A DNA stretch of 64,000 bases, taken from contig CM067217.1 of the NCBI GenBank assembly GCA_034190945.1, positions 132,027,860 through 132,091,859 on the forward strand, given 5' to 3'. The DNA is from Octodonta nipae (Eukaryota > Arthropoda > Insecta > Coleoptera > Chrysomelidae). The position numbers were made by a program, and so were the translations under genes. Under the pieces are notes generated by a model that made no database searches, was not told the origin of the DNA, and worked only from the letters and a program-made list of their open reading frames with translations. Below are positions 35,997 to 45,300 of the stretch, piece by piece. Every line of letters starts with the position of its first letter. Within the stretch, counting starts at the first letter, position 1.

Positions 35997-36763
35997 TTTT
36001 TTTGCTTCTTTAAGTAAAGCCCGAAGCCGTTGCGGGACTTTTTAAGAAAAATACCGCTTCCTTTCTTTGCAAGCTCTTCCATTGCTTGATTATGGCGCTG
36101 GTCCTCCTCCAACTTCTTGCGGGCGTTCTTTGCATCTATCACGGCTTTGGCTACTCCACTGGCTCCCCCGGCAAGAGCTCCTAGTGCTGACAACCCCGCA
36201 AATAGGGGTATTAGTGGGAGAAAACCACCAATTTTCGACTCAAAAGGAATGACTCGAGGTACATGGATTTTCTTGCGACCACCTGCCTTCTTAATGACTG
36301 CTCGGGCAGCTCTCAACGCCAATAACGATGTCTTACGGACATCACTTCCAGATCCGGCAATAGCTCTCTTGATTGGTAGAACCACATTCTGTCGAAAAGA
36401 TTTTTTTCCACATCGTTTTTTGATTCCAAGCCCCATCTTGCGTTTAGCCTTCATGCCTGTAGTTATAAGCCAAGAAGCTGCTTTTTCTCCAAGTGAAGCG
36501 TCCTTTGACTTGAATCTCTCCCAGGCTCGATTTTCCAACTCGTAATCAGCCTTATGACGATCCGCCAAAGACTTGTATTTACTGTAGGCGATATCGTGCG
36601 CTCGACAAGCAGCGTCTGTCTTATTGATTCCCTGCTGACCCTTGGAGAGACGGTCTAGAAGTTTTGTACCGGGTCCACAAAACTGATAACCAGGTAGATG
36701 TAGTTCAAATGGTAATTTATTGATTGCACTATTCAGTAGACTACCTCCTTTGGGAGTTAGCAT
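35987..36763 (-). CDS. Basic virion protein with PLA2-like motif and pX-like hydrophobic segment
   Basis: Intact 258-residue protein from ATG 36763. Residues 24-64 carry a parvovirus-VP1-like phospholipase A2 signature: a Ca-loop motif QFCGPG followed by DAACRAHDIAYS with the His-Asp pair at 56-57. The middle is Lys/Arg rich. Residues about 165-210 (VPRVIPFESKIGGFLPLIPL, then an Ala/Gly-rich hydrophobic run) resemble the hydrophobic segment of adenovirus core proteins pX/pVI. The C-terminus has two short GxGxxLKK-like repeats. The layout suggests a DNA-binding, membrane-active minor virion protein. Enzyme activity is inferred from the motif only. It is divergent from the ATPase gene across a 55-base spacer. 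Confidence 0.8.
   Translation of the reverse strand: MLTPKGGSLLNSAINKLPFELHLPGYQFCGPGTKLLDRLSKGQQGINKTDAACRAHDIAYSKYKSLADRHKADYELENRAWERFKSKDASLGEKAASWLITTGMKAKRKMGLGIKKRCGKKSFRQNVVLPIKRAIAGSGSDVRKTSLLALRAARAVIKKAGGRKKIHVPRVIPFESKIGGFLPLIPLFAGLSALGALAGGASGVAKAVIDAKNARKKLEEDQRHNQAMEELAKKGSGIFLKKSRNGFGLYLKKQKNSQ
35996..36002 (-). promoter_or_regulatory. -1 frameshift slippery site A_AAA_AAC before the protease
   Basis: At the end of the virion gene the minus-strand codons read CAA AAA AAC TCC CAA TAA, putting A_AAA_AAC exactly in phase two codons before the stop. Slipping back one base enters the protease frame, which has no stop from here to 35628. The run is seven A residues (35997-36003). 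Confidence 0.55.
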
Positions 36764-36818
36764 GACACTGATTGAAACTGAGATAGACTGCTGTATTTAA
36801 TTAGTATACACAATAAGG

Positions 36819-37532
36819 ATGATGTCAGTATATCGTAAGATGTATATGAAGCAACAAGATGTCCAACTGCCTATCGAAAATTTGGACTTTGTCGAAGAAT
36901 CACCATCATCAGCAAGTCGACACGGACAATTGTTACCAAATTCCCTACGAGCAGCATTCTGCGGACCTAGTGGTTGCGGAAAGACCAACGCATCGTTATC
37001 ACTGCTATTCAATGAAAACGGCCTACGATTCGAGAACGTCTACATCTATTCCAAGTCACTCTACCAACCAAAGTACCAGCTCTTACAAGACGTTCTCAAG
37101 CTGGTTAAAGGTGTATCGTATTTTCCCTTTAAAGACAACGAAGAAGTAATTGATCTGAGTGAGGCACGCGAATGTTCAGTATTCATTTTCGATGATGTGA
37201 ATGGTGATAAACAAAACAAGATTCAGAATTATTTTTCGATGGGAAGGCACAGGAATATCGATTCAATATATTTATGCCAAACGTATAGCAAAATACCTAA
37301 ACAACTGATTCGAGACAATTGCAACGTAATTGTCATATTCAGACAAGATGAGGTAAATTTGAAGCACGTCTTTGATGAGCACGTGTCTCCTGACATGGAC
37401 TATGATAAATTTAAGACAATGTGTTCGGAATGCTGGCAAAATCGTTTTGGCTTTATTACAATAGCTAAGGACTTCAACTTGAATGATGGCCGCTACCGTA
37501 AAGGATTCGATAAATATATAAAGGTTCAATAA
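36819..37532 (+). CDS. A32/FtsK-HerA-type genome-packaging ATPase
   Basis: Intact 237-residue protein. Walker A is GPSGCGKT at residues 49-56. Walker B ends FIFDDV with the acidic pair at 125-126. Length and layout match the packaging ATPase of Polintons, adenovirus-like and poxvirus A32-like systems, which pumps DNA into a preformed capsid. The start is the first of two adjacent ATGs after the divergent spacer shared with the PLA2-like gene. The stop overlaps an AATAAA polyadenylation-type signal (37529-37534). Confidence 0.92.
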   Translation: MMSVYRKMYMKQQDVQLPIENLDFVEESPSSASRHGQLLPNSLRAAFCGPSGCGKTNASLSLLFNENGLRFENVYIYSKSLYQPKYQLLQDVLKLVKGVSYFPFKDNEEVIDLSEARECSVFIFDDVNGDKQNKIQNYFSMGRHRNIDSIYLCQTYSKIPKQLIRDNCNVIVIFRQDEVNLKHVFDEHVSPDMDYDKFKTMCSECWQNRFGFITIAKDFNLNDGRYRKGFDKYIKVQ

Positions 37533-37557
37533 AGATGATTGCTGTTAGTTGATAAAA

Positions 37558-38542
37558 ATGTCTTCATTGAGTAGCAACATTGCTGCCACTGCTCGAAAGA
37601 AAAAGATCAAGCAATTGGCACGTTCTATTCGCAAGAAATATCTTAGTCTGAAGCTGGGAAAGTCGGAACATGATGAAACATTGAATAAACTTTTTAGACC
37701 GGTAATGACACCGCTACAAGATATTGCCTCAACTACGGCAAAAGTTCTCACTAAGATACCAACACAGACCATTAAGCGTGAAGGTAATTAAACAAGAAGT
37801 GCAGGAGCTGCCATCAGTCAAAAAACATGAGTTGGAAGAGACACAATACCTCGATGAAGAACCAATCGCTGAAACTAGTATGCACACCAATGATGATGAT
37901 GATGAGGTGGAGAACGAAACCTTTTACGAGGATCCCGGTAATCTCTCTAAAGAAGCAATAGAGGACTACATGGATCAGTATCCTCCAGTTGCACACAAAT
38001 ATCTTGAAGACTATATCACTAAAAGCGATGTTATTGACAACATATATGGACCTATATATGACGCTGCAAGTTCCAAATGGTTTCTTGGGCAAAAGGAAAT
38101 CAATTTCAGTCGTAGTACAGGTCACATTGTCGTTGATGGGTTACAGTTTCGAGGTACTCCAGGGTTATATCAACTAATATTTTACAAGTCACCTGATTAT
38201 GCTCCCGATGATTTAGAAGCGTACCGAAGAGTGTTGGTAATGACATCAGCACACAAGAATGCAGCAGGTCGTTTGAAAGCTTCAAGTCTATATAAATATA
38301 TTGAAATTATAAAGCCAATGTTTCCTCCCTTGACAAAAAAGCAACGTTTTGCTGGAACTGGTATGGAATTAACTTACAATAACAAGCCAATGGAATACGT
38401 CTACTGGGATGATCCCAACGAATTGGTTGAACGGCTGAAACTACTGATTGCATCCAAGGAAGCAGGCAACACCTCTCACGACAACGAAATAATTGCCATT
38501 TTAAATGAACTTAAGGAAGCTAATATTATACGAGATAAATAA
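37558..38542 (+). pseudogene. DUF8207-like Polinton protein, split by one-base shift
   Basis: The first frame (ATG 37558 to 37791) encodes a basic N-terminal part (ARKKKIKQLARSIRKKY). The second frame, used from about 37785 to 38542, encodes an acidic linker, then YGPIYD, the strand-like GTPGLYQLIF segment and YKYIEIIKPMF. This resembles the DUF8207-type protein found beside the ATPase in many insect Polintons, whose role is unknown. The frames join at a short G-run near 37783, which looks like a one-base insertion. The TAA stop overlaps AATAAA. The ATG was chosen over an upstream TTG in the same frame. Confidence 0.7.
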
Positions 38543-38601
38543 ATTTCGAACTTGAAAGTGTATATTATTCCTTATCCTATGGCAAACATGTCAGTTTCAC
38601 G

Positions 38602-39378
38602 ATGACTTTAAACAAGTTTGTGCGTAGTGCCCATCAGCAACTAATGTCATCAACATCACATAACCTAGCTTTTATGAAAGTACCTTTTTCTTTTACCGCG
38701 GAGGGAAATATCGATGCTGAGAAGCTGAAAATTACCAATGTCGAAGTACCGACGAAGGCTATGGATGCCGCCAACAAGCAGTACGTTGATAAGAAAATAG
38801 CAAACGGACTTCAGCAAATACATAGTGATTTTCAAATAGCTTTCAGCAACTACACTGGTGAAGTTCAGCAAACCTTATCTGTGTTTAAGCAAAACGAAAA
38901 GGTTAGCGAGGAACGTGGAGCTCAAAACTTTGCTGCAATGAATACTCGCATATTGAAAACCGAACAAGCTATGGAAACCCAACTACAAAATATATCGCTT
39001 CTCATTTCTAAATTCAATACATTAGAAGCTCAGTTGGAATCTGCTCGGAAAGAATATAAGGAAACCATCACAAAATTTGAAGCCTCGTTTAATGACAACC
39101 GTATATCACAGGAAAAACGTATAAACGATCTGGAACTTTCTATGAAACAAGCTCCTAAAGGTGTTGATGCAGCAGAAGTATTAAATATTGTTCGAAAGGA
39201 TAAGGCTAAAGATCTTTCTGATCTAACTGAACTTAGAGACAAGATGAGACAAGTAGTGCCTGAGCTATACCGAGACATGCAAAAACTACATGATGATATT
39301 GCAAATCAAATCTTGGACCAAAATCAAAAACTTGAAGCAATCGCAGACAGTATTGCTGCAATTAAAAAGCATCATTAG
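38602..39378 (+). CDS. Fibre-like coiled-coil protein
   Basis: Intact 258-residue protein. After a hydrophobic-then-polar N-terminus, residues about 38-67 read as a fibre-type linker (ITNVEVPTKAMDAANKQYVD), the motif seen in phage tail-fibre and other trimeric fibre shafts. The remaining 180 residues are a long heptad-rich coiled coil with few Gly or Pro, and there is no globular C-terminal head. A role as a spike or fibre attached to the capsid is my inference. The gene lies between the DUF8207-like gene and integrase in the virion/packaging run, and AATAAA follows at about 39384. Confidence 0.6.
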   Translation: MTLNKFVRSAHQQLMSSTSHNLAFMKVPFSFTAEGNIDAEKLKITNVEVPTKAMDAANKQYVDKKIANGLQQIHSDFQIAFSNYTGEVQQTLSVFKQNEKVSEERGAQNFAAMNTRILKTEQAMETQLQNISLLISKFNTLEAQLESARKEYKETITKFEASFNDNRISQEKRINDLELSMKQAPKGVDAAEVLNIVRKDKAKDLSDLTELRDKMRQVVPELYRDMQKLHDDIANQILDQNQKLEAIADSIAAIKKHH

Positions 39379-39423
39379 GATCAATAAAAACATGCCTTTG
39401 TCTATTTTTAAGCAGTATACAAG

Positions 39424-40358
39424 ATGGCTCCTATAGCGAAACATTCCAAAGAAAAAGTTCAAGTTGTTAAGGAACTGCATAGACCTGTGAGACGAAAGTT
39501 TCCTCGCCGACGTGTAATAATTAAAGGTTTCGATGACTCCTGGCAGTCGGACCTCGCACAAATGGATCTCTATGCAAAATCCAATCGTAATTTCAAGTTC
39601 TTCCTCGTGGTGATTGATTGCTTTTCAAAGTACGTGTGGACGAGACCGCTCAAAACGAAATCCGGTGAAGAGGTAACTCGTGCCTTTGAGAGTATTCTCA
39701 AGGAAGGACGGCACCCGAAAAATCTACAACCGACCAGGGTAAGGAATACTACAATAGTTGCTTTCAGAAACTAATGAAGTCATACGGAATCAATCATTAT
39801 AGTACATTTAGTGGACTGAAAGCCGTAATAGCTGAACGAGTAATTAGAACGCTGAAAGAACGGCTCTACAAGTACTTTAGTTTGAACGGCACCTACAAAT
39901 GGATAGATATTCTACAGGAAATCGTTAAGGACTACAACCATCAAAAACATTCCAAGACAAAGATGAGACCTGTGGACATTAATAGGAAAAACGCTCGAGA
40001 TATTAAAGTATACAATAACCTGAAAATTGCTGGGCCAAGAAAACTGAAAGTTGGAGATGTTGTGCGAATAAGTAAAACCAAGCACGTTTTTGATAAAGGT
40101 TACCTTCCCAGCTGGAGTACGGAATTGTTTAAAATTACGCAGGTTAAAATAACTAATCCAGTTACGTATAGTTTGGAAGATATGTCTGGTACACCGATTC
40201 AAGGGAGCTTTTACGAAGAAGAATTGTAAAAGGCTGCCTATCCTGATGTGTATCTCGTTGAGAAAATTTTGCAACGAAAAGGCAACAAGGTTAAAGTTCG
40301 GTGGCTTGGGTTTGATTCGAGCCACGACAGTTGGATTGGCACTGAAAACAAACTATAA
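39424..40358 (+). pseudogene. Polinton integrase with chromodomain, frameshifted and with one stop
   Basis: The retroviral-type integrase inserts the element DNA into the host genome. ATG 39424 opens a frame with the first Asp in SDLAQMDLY and the strand FFLVVIDCFSKYVW. The second Asp (in a DQGKEYY context) and the third acidic residue (Glu in VIAERVIRTLKERL) lie in the shifted frame that continues to 40229. The shift is a single base near 39730, at an A-run. At 40227-40229 an in-frame TAA separates a chromodomain (VYLVEKILQRKGNK and VRWLGFDSSHDSW, to TAA 40356-40358) from the body. Chromodomains of this type end Polinton integrases and are thought to guide target choice. As it stands the gene is probably dead or misread. 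Confidence 0.85.
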
Positions 40359-40405
40359 CACCAAGGTCAATCATAAATTGATAATAAATTATCATAAATA
40401 TAGAC

Positions 40406-40570
40406 ATGTGCTTGCATTGCAAAATGAAGACTCAGGGTGAAAACATCACTGTAAAGTATTCGAAAAGTTTAAGTCAACATATCACCAAACTTAAACGATT
40501 ACAGAAAGATATCAAATTTTATTGTGAAAAACAACAAGTGATGCAATATTTAAAAGCCTTACATATATGA
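40406..40570 (+). CDS. Small Cys-pair protein (54 aa)
   Basis: Frame from ATG 40406 to TGA 40568-40570, opening MCLHCKMKT. Many Polintons encode a very short basic protein with an N-terminal CxxC and sometimes a second Cys pair. Here only one CxxC and a later lone Cys are present. It lies just after the integrase in the same direction. It may be a degenerate relative or a chance frame. Confidence 0.45.
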   Translation: MCLHCKMKTQGENITVKYSKSLSQHITKLKRLQKDIKFYCEKQQVMQYLKALHI

Positions 40571-40683
40571 TGATGGTGATGGGGAACAGAGGAGCTCTTA
40601 GCAACAAGAGATCTACTTTTCCATCTTGGCGTAGGAACACATAATTGAAATCAACCGCAATCAGGTAGTGGAAGGGGTACAAC

Positions 40684-40690
40684 TATAAAA
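40684..40690 (+). promoter_or_regulatory. TATA-like box for 40751-41476
   Basis: TATAAAA about 60 bases before ATG 40751, after a 110-base non-coding gap. The spacing suits a Pol II-type core promoter. Confidence 0.4.
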
Positions 40691-40750
40691 TTGTGAAAAT
40701 TCCCTACATATATTCCCAGTCCCAGTTTACCTCTCGAGTGATTTGTGAAA

Positions 40751-41476
40751 ATGAGTAGTATCAGCAGTTTTGAAACCATGGATAGTGGTTATAGTAGTGA
40801 TTCCACTATCAATTACAGTGCGGACTTGGATAGAGTGTTACAAATGTATGATGAAGCTGCGAAAAAGGAAGACTATTACTTGCTGCATTCGAGATTTCCA
40901 TTACTGAATTCAGAGTATGATGTTCAATGTGCACTCAGTCCTGCAAAATCCTATTCTCCAGTGGTTATCTTGCAAAAAACACCTGTAGCCGCTGGAACAC
41001 CAACGAAAATTGTAATGACTATGTACGAGTGGGAGGATGTCATCATTGAGCTCAAGCTCCTGAAAACAAACTTTTTTGAAAATGCCACACCTCCAGAGTT
41101 TGCTGCCCCAGTGACCTGCGGAGATTGTCTCCATCTATCCCAGATCCAGTATGAAGACGTCAAACAAGTGTTGGTGATGAAAAACATTTGCGCGCTCTAT
41201 TTGGATTATAGTGATGTGATTGAACTCTTAGCTTTTAACCCTATTATCTCAAGTAAAATAATTTATTTGGAGCGCTTAAATTACTGTACTTTTTATTATA
41301 AAATAATAGATGAAATATGTTTATGGTCAAATTTACTAAATCGTTTGCCGATTGAAAAATTGTTAAAACCATTTTGTTTAGATGACGGGTCTCCATTATG
41401 TATTGCATTAAAAGAACATATTTATTATTATAAAAACATTATTTTGCGAGATATTGACATTAGAAAAATTGAATAA
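40751..41476 (+). CDS. Orphan Polinton cargo protein (241 aa)
   Basis: Intact frame from ATG 40751. A GTG-AAA precedes it in frame but ATG is preferred. The N-terminus is Ser/Tyr rich and acidic (SSFETMDSGYSSDSTINYSA). The DSGYSS string resembles a DSGxxS phosphodegron. The middle has two Cys in CGDCLHL, and the C-terminal half is Leu/Ile/Tyr rich. I recognise no family. It precedes the IAP gene by 48 bases, in the position where Polintons carry accessory genes, so a host-interaction role is possible but unproven. Confidence 0.75.
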   Translation: MSSISSFETMDSGYSSDSTINYSADLDRVLQMYDEAAKKEDYYLLHSRFPLLNSEYDVQCALSPAKSYSPVVILQKTPVAAGTPTKIVMTMYEWEDVIIELKLLKTNFFENATPPEFAAPVTCGDCLHLSQIQYEDVKQVLVMKNICALYLDYSDVIELLAFNPIISSKIIYLERLNYCTFYYKIIDEICLWSNLLNRLPIEKLLKPFCLDDGSPLCIALKEHIYYYKNIILRDIDIRKIE

Positions 41477-41524
41477 ATGCTTATAAATTAAAAACATTGT
41501 TGTTTATTTCATCAGTTCTACACC

Positions 41525-42226
41525 ATGGAGTGTCGAGAATACTTCCAAATATACGAAAATCGATTACGTACCTTTGAAAACTGGCCTTCCGACTTCCCTG
41601 CTGAAAAGTTAGCAAGAGCAGGGTTTATCTACCGACAAGATGCAATAGAATCCGATGGCAGCTTAAATGATGCTGTTGAATGTCCATTTTGTGATACACG
41701 TGGTTTCAACTGGGAAGATGGTGATGACCCTGTTGCCGATCATCTGGACTGGAATCCATATTGTCGCTTTTTTGATTTTGATGTCACTTACCACATCACC
41801 AGACCTATCAGACATAAAAGCAAAGTGACATTTGAGAGCAGACTTGAGACGTTCAAAGACTGGCCTATTGCCTTGAAGCAGACACCCGCCGAGCTTGTCA
41901 ACGCCGGCTTCTTTTACACGGGCTACGGTGACAGGATCACTTGTCATTGCTGTAGCTTAGAGCTCAAGAATCTCTTACCTTGTGATGATATTACAGAGCT
42001 TCACAGAAAGGGATCAGCTAAATGTTTATTGCTTAGAGACTGCCTACCAAATCCCCACACTGACTCTAATCATAATACTTGTAAAATTTGCTTAACTAAT
42101 GAAATGACAATTGTTTTTATGCCATGCAGACACTTTGCTAGTTGCTTTGATTGTTCTCTGAAAATAGATCATTGCTGCATATGTAGACGGAAAATTGCAG
42201 GTTATTTAAAAATATATGTATGCTAA
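41525..42226 (+). CDS. Inhibitor of apoptosis protein (BIR-BIR-RING)
   Basis: Intact 233-residue protein. BIR1 spans about residues 12-83 with RLRTFENWP, AGFIY and zinc ligands C53, C56, H73 and C80. BIR2 spans about 101-168 with RLETFKDWP, AGFFY and ligands C140, C143, H160 and C167; the usual Trp of the core is Leu, so it is diverged. A C3HC4 RING (C186, C189, C201, H203, C207, C210, C217, C220) ends the protein. This is the layout of baculovirus and insect IAPs, which block caspases through the BIR and ubiquitinate partners through the RING. In a Polinton it may keep the host cell alive during particle production. It ends just before AATAAA and converges with polB. Confidence 0.92.
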   Translation: MECREYFQIYENRLRTFENWPSDFPAEKLARAGFIYRQDAIESDGSLNDAVECPFCDTRGFNWEDGDDPVADHLDWNPYCRFFDFDVTYHITRPIRHKSKVTFESRLETFKDWPIALKQTPAELVNAGFFYTGYGDRITCHCCSLELKNLLPCDDITELHRKGSAKCLLLRDCLPNPHTDSNHNTCKICLTNEMTIVFMPCRHFASCFDCSLKIDHCCICRRKIAGYLKIYVC

Positions 42227-42340
42227 AAATAAAAGACAAAGTTACCAATATGCTGTTTTATTTAAAATAAATAAACATAGACTAATAACATAACTACATC
42301 AAATATTACTTATACATATATCTTGAAAGTAAAAATTAAT

Positions 42341-45300
42341 TTAGAGGCTGTAGTGGCCCCAGGGTAAAGTATCATATGAGTCTTTTAACAGATAGCGCTT
42401 GTCATCAAAAGGACTGAGGGCAATTTTTGTCTGCTCTACACTAAATATGTTATGAGCATATGATCTAATACAGCGTTGGGAAGCAATAGTTTGCTGGTTT
42501 TCTTGCAAACAATAGAGGTAATCATCAAACGTAATACTATTTTTAACTACATTGTATTTTACGCCTTTTGACTTTTTGATGCATTTTCCTCCTAGGATTA
42601 GGTAGGTGTACATTTTCGAACGGAGGCCTACAAAATGTGAAATAATGTAGCCCTTAGCCTCATCCTTCATTAAACCAAGCACCTTTTTATTAACTAGTGG
42701 GATGTTGTAGATATTATCGGGGGGATAGTCTGATGTGTCGAAACGATGGAGATTGGGTTTGACGAGCTCTTCATATATATCATCAGAAATTATCTCAAGC
42801 AAAAATGAATCAGTATCGATGTATAGAAGTTTGACTAGATGACGAGGGTACTTTTTATAAATGAAATCATAGAGGAAGTCATACATTAGGATTTTTGAAA
42901 GTTCCAGAATTGCGCACCCGATATACAGAGGTTTATTGAAGAGCAAATCAGTTTTGTTTAACTCAATTGCCATCAACTCATCATCGAATATGGTGCGACT
43001 GTGAAATGCTGGGGAAGCAATAAGATTTTTAGCACCGTATCGACCTTCCCAATGGTTGACTAGTTTAACGATACGATGCTTTCGGATATTCTCCATAGTT
43101 TTACCGAAGACTGCGTTATTCATCAATTTGAACAAATTCTTCTCAAAATCATTAGTCGCCTGAGCTCTTAGGGAAGTATTTAGATCGATATAGGACTTGA
43201 GCCACGGAGACTGTTTGAATTTCAACACCCGGTGAATGTGTTTGAGAATGATGCCATTCTCAAGAGCTTGTTTCAGATTTCTATAGTGAATAATATATTT
43301 TTCCTTGTCATGCAAGGTAGTCATGAGTTTGGGAAGTTTAGAGCCGGGAGGGGTGCGGCGCTCCGGACAGAAGGGAAGGTCTTTATGATGATCATGCAAA
43401 TGCTTGGGATACTCCAGATCAACTTCCAAAAAATAACCAATGTCTGAATCATCGGGAATTTGAGTGACATCGATGTTGGTATCAGCAGACCATTGGAATC
43501 CCCCGTAGGGTAAGGGTTGACTTTGACTATATCCATATAAATTAATAGCGTCTACGTGGTAAATGAATTTGGAGGGTTTATGAGGATTATAATTGGGCAT
43601 ATACTTGTTATTCGCCTCGGAAAACCTATTAGAACATTGGGAAATACCTCCACGTATTCCACGTTCAATGAACATCAGCATGTCAACATTTTGAAGAATT
43701 TCCAATTGGCAACTTGTGTACTTGAGCATACACTGCCAAGAATATCCAGGTAGAGTGTAACAATGGGCTGGATCTAAGTCATATGTTTGATGGGCCCTAT
43801 CACGGAAATTTTCAAACACGTCAGTTAGAAGAAGAATGTCCACTTTCATGTACAACTCCATGTAGTTGCGAATGGTTTGGCATTCAAAGGAATCCCATAC
43901 TCTTTTAGCATGTTCGTAATCAGCTTGAGAAACGTTCTGGTCATTCAATTTATTATAAAAATTCTCTATAGGCGGTAATTGGGTTTCACTTAATTTTTCC
44001 AATGAATCAACATAATCATAAGGAAAGATTCCCTTTCGTTTTAGCATCTTTAGTTTCGCTAACGACACATGATTGAAGATTGAAGTTAAATTAACAAATT
44101 GATCGGTTTTTAAAGTGGATGCCAGCTCATCCAAAGAAGATCCCAGAAATCTAAATGAGTCGATAAATCTAAATTTTATTTTTGTGTCCTTATCATGTTT
44201 AGTAAAGGCAATATACTTCTCTTTATTGATTGGTACAAGAGTTATTTGATCATGCTTGGCGAGATCTCTAATTATAAAGTGGGAGTCGTATCCACTTAGG
44301 TTGTGGAACACTACTGGAACTATGAAAGACTCTCGGTACCTGAGGTTACAATAATTATGTGAATAGCCTCTAAATGCACCGGAAAGGTGAGAGTGGTCTC
44401 TAACGATTTTATCTTGAGGTAAAAAGAGCTTCTCACAGATATGACATGTGCCAGATGCATCTTTGAGACTAACCTCCACATTGAGAGGTACAACATCGGT
44501 TAGTTTGGACTGCACGAACTTTGTCAAGTTTGCCATTTCATTGGTGAACCACTCCATACAGTTAGAGCCCGTGAAGCTCCTATAGTACGAAAAAGAGTCA
44601 TCATAGGAACATTTGAAATAATAACCAGCACATATGGCTGAATGCTGCTGATATTTATGAGTTTTGGTAGAAGTAGTATCGGAAATTGGTAAAAGTATCG
44701 ACTCAAAATCTGCATAAACAATAAAAGGAAGCCTTTCCTTGAATGAAAAATTATTAAACTCAACTACCGCCTTCTTAGGAAAAGATATTTTGCAATTATT
44801 TACATTTTTACAATATTCAATGTGGCTCTCAAGGCTGCTGGAGTCACTAAAATAATTTAGACAACGATCGCATATTAATTTTTTACTTTTATGCTTGCTA
44901 AGTTGATTTGAAACAAGACGTGATAAATTTTTAATTAGGCAGAAATGATATTTTATTTCCACGTCGTTTGCTGTTATATCTACATTTTCGAAATCATTGA
45001 CTTTAGGAACATATTTATTTTGAATCATTAAGAGATTGACATGTTTGTCTAACTTACATTTAGTGATTCGAGCTGGAACTGTTTGATAATACTCATTATC
45101 TTTTGTTTTTATCAATTCTAAGACATATACATTAATAGAAATATTATTAAGTTTCTCAAACTTAGTAATTTGCTGTAAAGTCATAGGAAATGTCAAACCA
45201 GTTAGATTTAATACAGTAGATGGCTCGGGGTAAGCTGATATTCTATCAACATTAATGGCTGTAGGGTACAAATGAGCAATAACGCTGTATAAAAAACAAA

